Assembly (NCBI GenBank): GCA_034766995.1
Contig: CM068323.1
Span: 22,766,346-22,830,345, forward strand
DNA: 64,000 nucleotides
Source: Acanthacorydalis orientalis
Lineage: Eukaryota; Arthropoda; Insecta; Megaloptera; Corydalidae
Direction of reading: 5' to 3'
How positions within the stretch are numbered: the stretch's first letter is position 1; each line of letters starts with the position of its first letter. Positions 28,381 to 41,741 of the stretch are shown piece after piece. A program made the position numbers and the translations under genes. The notes under the pieces were generated by a model. The model made no database searches. It was given only the letters and a program-made list of their open reading frames with translations, and was not told the DNA's origin.

Positions 28381-29758
28381 TCTTACTTTATACTATTATA
28401 AAAGTTATATTTAATATAAAAAAATACAAATTAAAAAGTTGATTTTTGTAATCACCTGCAGTAAGTTTATACTGAACAGTATATCCTGTTATTGGACTAT
28501 TTCCGGCATATGGTTGCGTCCAAGAAAGTTGAATAGACCTTGATTGTTGATCATTGATTCGTAAGTTTTTTGGATATTCTGGTATTTCTTGAACTATCAA
28601 ATGAATAGACATCTCATCTTGACCATAAGTATTTGTAGCATAACATGTAAATATGCCTGTATCTTGTCGATAAGTGTGTGTAATTCCAAGTTCAGATACC
28701 ATTCCATCGACCAAAACTTGTTCACGAGTCGTGTATCTAAAATTTGGATTAATATTTGTAATTGATTTAATGTCTTCTTTACATAATTAGTGAAGATTTT
28801 TTCTGTAGTATAAATATTTAACTGACATACTTATACAGTTTCTTATTGAGTATGAAACTCTTAAATTCTTTTTCTGTTATTGCAGTATAGAAAATGATAT
28901 TTTAAAAACTATTTGTTTATAAATTGTAACAAATTTATTTTTTAAAATTATATTATCAAACCTTTGATCCATTGTATCTGCAATATGTTGCCCAGCCATT
29001 TTCCATTTAATTTCTATTGGATTATCTCCTAAAGCTGTACACTGCATATGTGCTTGTTCTCCCTTTATTACTTGCATTTGTTTATTCTTCTGTGGAAAAT
29101 ATGCAGGTGCTGAAAGTTTTTTTAAACTTTCATTATTAATTTAAGATTTTTACTGTAAATTTATTTGTATATACGTGTAAATACATAATGTACGATAGAA
29201 TAATTATTTATCACTTTTAATAAAGAAATGGTTGAAAAACGAAATTTGGTATTGTAAGTTCAAACATACCGTTTACTTTTAGAAAAATAACTTTACTGAC
29301 TCCAGTACCAATTGCATTTTTGGCCTCACATAGATAATGTCCTTCACTTTCTTTACTAACGTGTTGAAAAAGTAATGAACCGTTTTGATACTGCTGAACA
29401 TTAGGTTCAAAAAGAAAATCTTTGTATTCTCCGGGATGATCACCTAAAAATAAAAATAAATGTTAAAAATGTGTATCTATTGATGCATTTATGATATTAT
29501 TTTAATGTGTTTTTAACATTTGTATTATTTTTTAACTTTATATATTATAAACAAAAATATAAATTTAAACTCTGTTAAAATATTAAAAACTAAATTATTT
29601 TAATCGAGATTACACTTACCAACAGCTTTTTTCCATGTAATTGTTGGAGTTGGATATCCATTTGCTTGACAATGAAGCGTTACATCTTGACTTGCTGCAA
29701 CATTAGAATCTACTGGTTCTACAGTCCACCGGGGAGGAACTAAAACATGTATACAAAT

Positions 29759-29789
<31 letters not shown>

Positions 29790-31053
29790 GCATACATTAT
29801 GAATTACATTCTTTATTAAAATATTTACCATTAACAGTGAGAGGTACAGTGAACCGTTCTGTGCCTGCAACATTGCTTGCGATACACGTATAATTCCCAC
29901 TATGGTCAGAACTAACTTTTTCTATAACAAGAGATGTAGAATATTCATCTAAACGACGTGTAATAGTTCCCTGAGTTTCACTTCCACCGCTATGACTAAA
30001 ACTTGTACTTCCTGTAATAGGTTGACCATTTCTTTCCCATTGAAATGTGATTGGCAGATCACCTTCCATTATTTGACAGGACAATGCGGCTCTCATTCCT
30101 TCTCTAAGAAGATTCGTCATTGATTGCATTGGAAAGATTTTTGGAGGCACTGAAAAATATTTTACATTTTATTATATTATTTAATGAGTGTAATGTTATA
30201 TACTGTTATATAATTAATTATGTATACTTATTAAAAATAACATTATATAAAATAAAATAAAACCTAATATTTGAACTTCTACATCTCTCCTTGCAGAGTT
30301 TTTTTGCCGATTTTGTGCTTGGCATGTATAAGTTCCAGCATCTTCATTTCTTTGTGTTTGTTCTATTATAAATGTTCCATTGGCGTACACTCTCTGTCTT
30401 CGATTTGTAGGAAGAACCTGACTATCTCTTTCCCAAGTAATTGATTCAATAGGATATCCAGCTGCTGGGCATTTAATGATTAAGTCACTGCCTGCTATAC
30501 CAGTGATTTTTGGCATTTCTCTTATATATGGAAGACCATAAATGTTAACTCTAGCACTATGAGATATTTTTCCTATAGCATTATGAGCAGTGCATGTATA
30601 TTCACCACCATCCTCTTCTTTCACTGATGTTATGTTTACATGACTAATAACATCATCATGAATTGTTACATATTGTCCAACTAGGAATCTAAAAATAAAT
30701 TATTATTGTTTTTATAGTCATATATTAATGTGCCAAGCAATTGCACATTATACTTTTAGCAATTATACTTTTAATGTAATTATTAATAAACTTAAATAAT
30801 TATATTAATGCATTATAAATTTATTATATATGAACTCTTAAAAGAATATGTCAATTAAAGAAAATATTTATTTTATGTTATAAGAAATTAATTATTGAAA
30901 GAGATGGTTGTTTCTTATTCTATCTTTCGCTCTCTCTCTGCATGTACGTAGATATTTACACTACTGTATTTAAATTTATAATTATTTATATAATTATTTA
31001 CTAGTAATTTTCTGTCATTGAAAGGCATTTTACATTAAATCCAAGTGGGTATG

Positions 31054-31126
<73 letters not shown>

Positions 31127-31302
31127 ATGTTACCTTGAGCTGTCTGGAATTTGAAATCCATCAAGGGTCCAAATAAATTGTGGTGGTGGGTTTCCTGTGG
31201 CTACACACTTTAAAGACACCATTGGACCCGGTTGTAATGTTTGTTCAGAAAACCAATAGATCAGTTCTGGACTAGCATCTATAATATATAATTGAAATAT
31301 AA

Positions 31303-31361
<59 letters not shown>

Positions 31362-34300
31362 AATTTTACCAATAAAGAAAATAATTTTAAGTATTTACTA
31401 ATTTATTAAACGTGATTAAAAAAGCACTTAATATTAACATACAAAACTTTGCATTGGAGTGTATATCTACCTACAGGTTAAAAATACATACCTCCAAGAT
31501 CTAATTCGGCAATAGCCTGTGCTTGGTCCCATTCATTACTGACAAAACATTGATACATTCCGTGATCTTCTTTCTGAACATTTTTTATTCTTAATCTTTC
31601 AGGGTTATTCGTTACTTCTATTCTATCGTCATGTGCTATTGGTTTTCCATTATGCATCCACATGACTTTAGTTTGTGGAAATCCACTACTAATACATTGA
31701 AATGATGCTTCTTTTCCTACATCTATTACTTGTACTTGTGGTTGCACATGAGCAGAAAGTGGGGCTAAAATAATAAAAAAAAATAGCTAACGAAATTAAG
31801 TAAATGATGATATTAAAAATAATTAATAGTAGCTTTTATGTAAGTTTGAATAGTATAAAAAATGTAGTTGATTTTATATCTAAAAACATACTTTTCAATT
31901 GTATTATTTCTTACCAGTGACTGTGAGTGTTACTTGAACTGATTCTTCCCCAGCAGAATTATTTACCAAACATATGTATTTACCACCATCTTCAAGTCTT
32001 ACTTTGCTAATACGAAGTAATCCATCAGGCACAAATTTTATTCGATCACTTAAAGCAATTGGTATTAATTGATCTTGATCTTCTCTACACCACCTTAATA
32101 AAGAAATTAATTATCAACTTTGTACACCTGAGTTTGCATGAGTGTTTGTACATATATATATATATATAATTCATGCTAGTAATTTATCATTTTTACCTGT
32201 ACATAGGCACTGGATATCCTTGCGCAACACATGCTAAAGTTACGTCGTCTCCAACAGCAATGCGTCTTACAGCATGTTTGTCAACTGTAACTCGAGGTTG
32301 TACACTACCTTTTGGTTCAGTAATAATGACACGACCTGGGTAAGCACTTGTGTGGCTTTCGCCTGTAAGTCGATGGATTGTCCTACATGCATACATTCGA
32401 TGTCCATCACTAGGACCAGCACGATTGATGTGTAAATCTCCATTAGCTAGTACAATGTACTTCCCTCCTGACAAAATAATAATAATAATATAAAATATTT
32501 GTAAAATAAATTAACTTTCTTCAATAAATGATTTAGTTTAGTATATTTCATTATTACACTGAGAAATATTAATTTTATTGAATATTTACCAATATCAGTA
32601 TTCGGATAGATGTTAACAAGTCCATCTTGAAGCCAAGATGTTACCATCACATGCTCAGATACATAATTTGGTACTTGACATCGAAATACAGCTGTATTTC
32701 CACTAATTACATATTCATCGTACACCAAAACATCATACTTTTGCCTTACCACTGGAACAAGAAAATGTTCATGTATTCTATTATGTTTGTATATATGCCT
32801 TAATTATATATGAACTTAAAATTAACTATGTTAACATATTTAATAGATTAAAGAGATTATCAGTTTACACTAGGATTAGTTGATTATTATAGTCAGAGTA
32901 TTAATAAGAAATGTAAATTGTAGACAGGTCTATTAAATATTAAATTGAATGTACAATTATGTAGTAAAATAAATATTTTTGGATAACTGAAAGATGAATT
33001 TCGAATGGTAAGACAAACTATTATAATATAGATTTGGTATTGTGGAGAATTTCGCTTTCATAAATGAATCACTTATTCTATAAACCATATATATGTAATT
33101 ATTAAAAATGTTTAATAATTGATTATTCATTAGTTTTAATTGTTATGTTGGCCACTGTATATATATATATATATATATATAAGTACAGGTGTGTGTATCT
33201 ATCTAATCTATAAGTATATTAAAAAATATTAAAAGAAATGCAAGAGATTAAATTGACTTAGTTGGTTTGTTCGAGAAATTAATTTGAAGATTTTGAATGA
33301 TGCCTTTTCTTATTCCTATTGAATTGTAAATGAAGATAGATCTTAGCTTACTATGAATAATTTCAATATAAAATAATATGTCTTTATTTAATAGTTACAC
33401 ATGAATAGTAATATATTCTATTAAAATGATAAATTTTCAATACTATCTATTTTTAGTTATAAAATTATGATTGTTATAACTTAAATAATGTTTTATTAGC
33501 AATCGTGCTTCTTTTTCAAATAATCGACAATATATATATACACCTATATATAAATGTGTGTGTGTATCGAATGTTGCAGAAACAATAATGGACGGTAGTC
33601 ATGATGAATGTCTGGTCGTTAAGAACATTTTGCAGTTGGAGCACGTTCTGCAATGACTGTCAGTTAGATACGAAGTGTGTTGTTTTTGTTCTCTGGGTTA
33701 CGAAATTTGAAAGAGATTTATGGATTTGTTTTGTTTCCGTGCTAACTCCAGATAATAAATTCCAAAACGGAAACATATGACCCATTATATTATGAATATT
33801 TGAAATTGGGTCCTCGACAAACGGAACGACTCACTAGTATTATCGTTTTTTAAACATTTTCGCCAGATAAGAATCTTTGTAGACTGATATCTATAAATAT
33901 ATTTTGTACATTAGTACCTTCTTCCTATCATAAATATATTGATAATATATTAGGTTTGTCTTGTATTCTATTTCTTATAACTAGTACATAGCCGGTCAAA
34001 ATTAACTGATAAATAGAAAGAAACATAGAGTGAAAAAAATGCATATTGGTTTTACAACATAATATATTTAAACATAAAAAATACCTAAGAACGAAACTTA
34101 ATAAATTAAACTAAGTTGTGAAAAATTTGTATATAAAATATATATTTAAATATTTTGTTATTAATTTAATGAATGTTAGTGTTCTAAATATGAGATCAAG
34201 TAAACGTTTAGTATGGTAAAACTTTCGTTTTTAATATGATTCTCCTGGTTGCACTTTTTTCTCATGGTTTTATTTCAAAAGCTCAATCCTTATAATAAAA

Positions 34301-37300
34301 GAAAATCATTTATTTTAATATACAGATGCATATGAAAAACTACTTCAAAACTGCAGTCAATATAAATTTTTATCAGTCGTTATTTGATGTACCGTTTGTT
34401 TATTATTGTAGTATATTATAATAATTATTTTCAAATTGATAATACAATATTTAGGTTAAAATTTTTAATTTAAATCTAATTTTATAAAAAAATCAATATT
34501 TATCGAATAAGTTATCTGGGCTAGTACATTTGTGACCAATTGTTATGTATGTTTGCGTATGATTAGTATAAAATATAATTAAAATCTCTCTCTTTTGTCT
34601 GACAAATGCAGCATATATGTTTACATAAAATATTTAACGTTTTAATCCTGCAGTGAAACGCTAATTGGAAAGCAGATATTATCTTCTTTTTGAATAATTA
34701 ATTTCATTCTATATTCCAATTACAATTATTTGTACTTTTGAAAATATCCATATTAAAAAAATACAATGTAAAACAAATTTTGTTTTAAAATTATTGTTGC
34801 ATATGCCCTTTTTTAATTTAGCTCTACGTATTTTTGTCAATTTGCTGTTAAATAATAAACATGTATTATACTTTTCTGTAAATTTTCGTAATTTATATAT
34901 ATATATATATATTTGCTCTCCTTTATATCATTCAGATATAGTGTCTAATGATTTTCTTTGGTGTATTCACTTCAGAGAAAATATTTGGTGTTATTGAAGA
35001 ATAAAACGAATGAACTTTTTAAACAGTGAAATAAAATATTACCGTTCTGACTCTAATCTCTATTATTCTGCTTTGTCACTTACTCTAATCACACTATTCT
35101 TCTTTTACCTTTTGATATATGGGTTTTTAATACAAAAAAATAAATTATTTGAATTTTGTACATCTGCAAATCCATTCATGCATTGTTCTGGTGATCTTCG
35201 TCTTTTCGGATTACTTGAGTCCTCTTTTCAATTATTATTCCTTTCAGATCGATTTTAGATTTCAAAAAGACGATAATCACTGGGACAAGGCATTTTTTGA
35301 AACATACTACCGACATTTTTAATTCGACGGAAAAAAGTGTTAAACAATAAAAATCTAACTCATTTTATAGTTTATAAGACTTGATAGATAAGTTTATACC
35401 TGCTTAAGGATTAATATTTTGGTTTATTAAAATATATAAAGCGTAGGTTGATTTTAATTATGATCCTACTGAAAATAATATATCAGAAAAATTAGATTTT
35501 TTACCATTAGATAATATTTATTACTTCTCTTTGTATTATATAGGTATATTTATATATCTATATATTTATTTCTCCCTCTCTTTTTCTATATATGTACATA
35601 CATACCCATAATTGTCTATACAAATAATATTAAAAATGAAATACCGAATTCGCACACAGTTCTCATATTTACATAAAACGTTATCGTGTATTTATATTAG
35701 GGTTATACCTACTGTATATGTATGTACGGGGTGCTAATACTTAATGTCGCAGGTGTACACAACACTCCACTTGCTTTCAAATATCCTTATTTATTCATGT
35801 TTGCATTATCATCTTACTTCATATGACTATTTTAGCACGGTATGCCCCTACATTTATTTAACATTGAATATATTCACAACGGAAATTCGTGTAAGCTATT
35901 GCCAGCTATGAAAATATCGACAATTTGAAAATGAACAGCACTCGAAATCGAATCCAAAACATACGTTTGTCTGCTGTGTTTCAAATGGAGATCGATTTGA
36001 AATACGATATAAAAGCTCGTTGTGAATTATAAACGAAACGTATGGTACTTAATGTATGCAATAGATTCCATTTAAACATTTATTATTCATGTTTTTATTG
36101 AATGCATGGCAGTGGTTCTTAATTTTAAGAATACGATCGACTTGTATCGAATGTAATATTATAAATAATAGTCTACGGAATATGCACATATTCGAATATA
36201 ATAAATATTAAATATAATAACAGGTACTTATTAAAAAAATATAATTTGTATAATAAAATTGTTTTTACCATGTTGAAAAACAAATTTAAAACTTAATAAA
36301 TAATCATGAAACATGAAATAGTTACAATACCTTTTTGAGAATGGCTAAATTCACTTTCATAAATGAATACTTTTTTTGAAGATGAGAGCATCGTTATCGA
36401 AATGTACGTAATGAATAATCAATAATGATTAATAATAATTGATTGAACATTTTCGATCAGACACTTTTGTTTTTTGTTTGTAGGGTGAAAAAAGAATCTA
36501 TTTGTGAAAATGAAATAATCAAAAAAGTTGTTAGCATAATATAACAGAATCTTCTTTCAATCTGAAGGGATAGAAACTGTATTTTTACTGTAATGATTTT
36601 AGTTCAAGTTATTTAACATCCTTATGAAATAACTAGGAGTGTAATGGATTTTAATATTTTTTTTTTTAAAAAAACAATGATAACTTAGAGTTTGATTCTA
36701 TTTAACATTTAAAACATTTTTCAAGTTTTTTTTTAGGTTTTAAAGTAGGAGAATGTTTTAGATAGATACACAAGGATTAGAAATTATATATAATTAAAAT
36801 AAATTTTCCTTTCTTCCAATTAATTGTCTTCCTTTATCTCTCTCGTTCTCTCTCTCCTCTTTATATATATATACATATACATATACATATATAAACATAC
36901 ACATTAATATTTGTAGAAATGGAAGTTATTTACCACTAAGTATATTAAATATAATAGTATTATTCCATATAAGTGAATAATATTTCCACATATTCTATAA
37001 ATCTCAAAAAATACCATTGAAATTAGAAAAATAGTTGTTATTTTAATATAAGTTCATTAAAGATGCGTGTAAAACCTTCAATAGTTCACATCTTTATGCC
37101 ATTAGTTCATTCACAGAAGCTTTGAAGACGTTTTGTTTGATTGTTCTTGACGTTTTATTATGAATAAAACTCTTCTGTAAAGAAACTTATAATTGAAAGA
37201 GATTCTATCTCTTTTGAAGTATGATTAAATATATATTTTTATTTATATTGCATCTATTAGCGTAAGATGATGAGAATATTGCAAGAAAATGTATATTAAA

Positions 37301-40300
37301 TAATTATTTTCTTCGTCAAAGACAACTCTTGTTTCCATCAGTGCTTGTTGAATGTTATTGAATTCCTTTATTGATTATATTATTTATGTATAGAAATGAT
37401 AATATTTCTTTACTGTTCAAGTCTGTATGACTTTTTCCATCGAAATAATGAATTTTATGTTTTATCTACATCTGTGCCTGTTAACTATGTCGATATTTTC
37501 TCAATAGTTTATGAAATTTTTTTCATTTTTATCATACTGATAGAGGTATATGTTGATTAATATTGTATATCACTTTTGAATTCGAATAATAAATGGATGT
37601 TTAGAAACAATATTGTACTTATATTAAAGAACAAATAAGTCTAAAATCTAATAACAATAATAGCAGAGAAAAATCTATCGATATATTGTAAATAATGAAA
37701 AGATAAAAGGGATATTTGCATAAAAGATTGAAAATGTACAAAGAAATATAGTAACTGTCCAGGAAAGTTTATTTGTTTACTGCCTTTTTCAGAACAGTAA
37801 AAACAACCAGATATTAAATCTTATTCTAATATCAAAAACAAATTAAATTGTTCAATTTGGAGATATTTCTATTTCAGTATCAGAAGTCATTTCTATATTT
37901 GTAACTTGGAGATAACCGCTGATCACTTTAAAATTGTTTTCTGACAATTTAAAGAATTGTAAATGAATTATGCTAAATGTACAATTGTACGGTTGATAGA
38001 CAATTGGATAATATCTTTGTTACTTAACAATACTGATATTTTAACAGGTCTCGGGCAATAGGAGGGAATATCGTTATTATATTTTCTCTGAAACTAAGTA
38101 AAAAATATTTTGATTGAATTAATTTTAAGGTAAAATTCGTATTTAAGTCAATGAGTGATCTTCAGTTTGTAAAAATGTAAATAAATATTTTTGATATTCC
38201 GGATAGATGATCATATTAAGTATGAATGTTTATTTTAATGTAATAGTGCTAATGAATGAAGTAAATTGTTTATTGTTTATTATAGAAAAATCTCTAAAAT
38301 CATTTTGACGAGAAAACAAATATTAAAAATCCTAAATGAAGAATTTCTCAGAGAAATAGAAATACTTATTATCAGATTTTGTAGATGAAAGATCTTTCAT
38401 TCGAAGTACAGTTCAAGTGAGCATTCATAAAATGTTAATTCACATTGTATTTTTTGATTATATTCAATGATAAACCTTTTCGTTTACCTTTCAAAATACG
38501 CATGGATGTCATAAGCTACCGCTATTATTCCCATAATAACCGTTCTTTTCGTGAAATATGTGCTATTTTTTTAACACTTTTTATTGCAATTCTTATCGTT
38601 TCATAAGAAGTTTTCAAGATCCACGAGCTTTAAAAATGATATTATGAATACGATTTTCTCTCGACGACGATGTGTTAAATGTTACACGTTAGCATTCGAA
38701 CGAATCTGTGGTTTCTTATGACATTTTTTCAGGCGTAGCAAAATGTACGATTAATGTCCTCGAAGAGAAGAAATGTATTCTCGAGTGCATTCAAATACGT
38801 ACCATTAGTTTTCAGTCAATCGATTAATATATTTATATTCCTTTTTTACATTTACAAGTCATGTTATTTATTTCGCATCAATTGTTGTACATTCATTTTA
38901 TAAGATTCCTGTGTATTCTATAGATTACATTCTTATTAAAATTATTTTAGAATTTTGTAGATTAAATTAAATATTGCTCAGAGTAAAATTTTGATTTAAA
39001 TAAAGAATTTTGTTATGAATACTTAAGAAGATATTAATATACAGAAGTTAATGTTAAGTTAAATCAGTAAACGGTCCAGTTTTCAGTTTTATCAAAACGA
39101 AATCATTCTAATTTTACAATAACTAAGAAATTTGTGTAACCCGAGCTGAAAGAAGAAATTAATAGAGATGTTCGTTAGAATTAAACATTTGTGAAAAGTG
39201 TCTTAGATGTTGGTATCACGGCTAAATATATAAAAAATATATATATATATAAAAAATATTATTTAATTGATATGACTTGTACTGTGTCCTGTAAAAGTAG
39301 TTTAAAGAAATAATTGTGCAAGTAGATGTTTTAAGAATAAAACTGTTATTTTAATATCAATTTAAATGATGGACATAAATCAATTTACTACCCAGTTTTA
39401 CTCAAAAATCTATTTAATAAGCGACAATAAATATTTAAGAACTGAACAAATGTTTATAATAATAATTAAAAAAACAATAAGTAGCATAATGTGATATTTG
39501 AAACTGTAAAAGATATTCTTCCTGAGAAATTTCATTATTTCATTTTTGAAATTTTATTATTTTCGACTTAATCAAATATGATTTTTCCACTGAAATTTCA
39601 GCAAATACAAGCTAATTCAATTATGAAAATTCATATAGGACGTGATAGGTTATCATTTGTTTAGTGATCGTTGATTATAATTTTCAAAAGTAGACGGGAT
39701 GGTAATTAATTAGTTTGACGTGACATCTATTGAATTGTTACGTGCATAGTAATATCATGTCAAAAATTGAAGCGCTTAGATAACAGTATTGAATGACGGT
39801 CCACTTAATTCCAAAGTGATTGTAACAATCAACACTCGACAGTTGTAACGAAGTGTATTTCGTCGAGTTGTTGATGATCATAATAGAATCGAAATAATTT
39901 GAATATACTGTAAATATCATACAAAATAATATAATTATGAAGGTACACTGGAAATGTAATCTCTTTGAGGTCAAATATTTTACAGTGATTTGTTAGAAAT
40001 GTATCAAGTTTAGAGATAATATAAATTTGGATTAAAAATTAATTAAACACATAGAGAATATACAGCTTACATTTTGTTACTTCAAGTACTATGCTTAAAC
40101 AGCCAATAAATAAACAGATAATATAATAAAGAAGCTAATATATCTTTTAGTAATGTTAGAGGCATTATAATAAAAAAAATCAGTTTGCGTGAGTTGAGGA
40201 TCATCTTATTGAATCGGGAGATACTTGAACTGCGACTTCCAGGCACTGGGGATTATAATCTTGGATATTGATTGGATCGGTGATTGAAACATATATGGAT

Positions 40301-40792
40301 TCATTTTTCATGATTATTTTTACACGGTTGTCACCGGAGCTACGTAGCTATGTCTATGAATGCACTCTTTTACTAAGGTATGAGTAAAAATCTGAAGTAA
40401 GAGATGTCAGTTAATGTTCAAAAAAATTTGACCTTTTTCAATCATTTTTTTATCGATCAAAAATTATACCTATATTATTTACAAGAAATTCATTGTTGGG
40501 AGCACAACGCTTAATAAAAATAATCGACGTTGAATCATTTGAACGATTTGAAGAGTCTGCTCATAGTGTTGAGAACTAGGAGACTGATTTCTCTTTATAA
40601 AGACAAACCGCAGGAGGGAGACATCATGTATGTCGATAAAAATATTTTGAAATAAACTGAAGTAAGCAAAAGAACTTGAAGTTCGTTATTAAAATTTGGA
40701 GCGATTTAGAAAACACAAACATAAAATTTATAAAAGCCAACGGTGGAATAATACTCTATATCTGTTTTTTGATAAAAAATATAGGTAATTAC

Positions 40793-40829
<37 letters not shown>

Positions 40830-41703
40830 AACTAATTCTAAAAATATTTATTGAGGGATAAAGTAAAAATAATTTAATAAGAAACATTGATAATAATATA
40901 TTCTAAAAAATCAATAAAGGTAGAGAGACACAGAAAAAAAACAATTTCTATTTTTGGTTATACATTGTTATCTTTATATAAACACGTTAATCGATTTACT
41001 GTCAACTTCAGAATCAGATTTTTCCTGCCAATTCAAGACGCTTTCTTGTTGATTTCGGAACAAGTATTCTACTAACGTTATAATTTTCTTGTTAATAATG
41101 TTTTGTTATTATTTGTGAAACTTGTACGATAGCTAGACAAAAACGTAAACAGTTTCGTCTAAACGAATCGCATTATATTCTTTAGACAAACATCTTAAAA
41201 TATACTTTTACGTAAATATTTGTTATGAATTTTAATAGGTTTTTTTAAGAAGTTTGAAGAAGTTAATATATTGTTCATTCGCACATTATATTTTATTATA
41301 TTTAAGTGAACTGATCTGTTTACTTTTCGTTAATAAATAGTACCCTTTAAACTGCAGAGATTGATTTAGTTTCGGAAAGTTTGAGATTATGATTTATAGT
41401 AACTGTAAGCAGTGAACTTAAATTAATTTCAATAATTTTATTTGGATGTCATCAGTCATTTGATAATTAGAATTAAAAATATTATATTTCTTATAACTTT
41501 TTCATTTTTCATTTGTATTTTGACGAATAATTTAATAAAAAGTTTTAATGTAAAGTATATTTTTTATTTAAAATGAGCATTTCTAAAAATAATGATGTTG
41601 AATGAAAAAAATCAATGTTCTTTCATATGTCATCAACGTTTTGAAGTTTATTTTTAGAAATAAATAATATTATAAATTTAATATGTTCAATCTATAATAT
41701 TTA

Positions 41704-41741
<38 letters not shown>

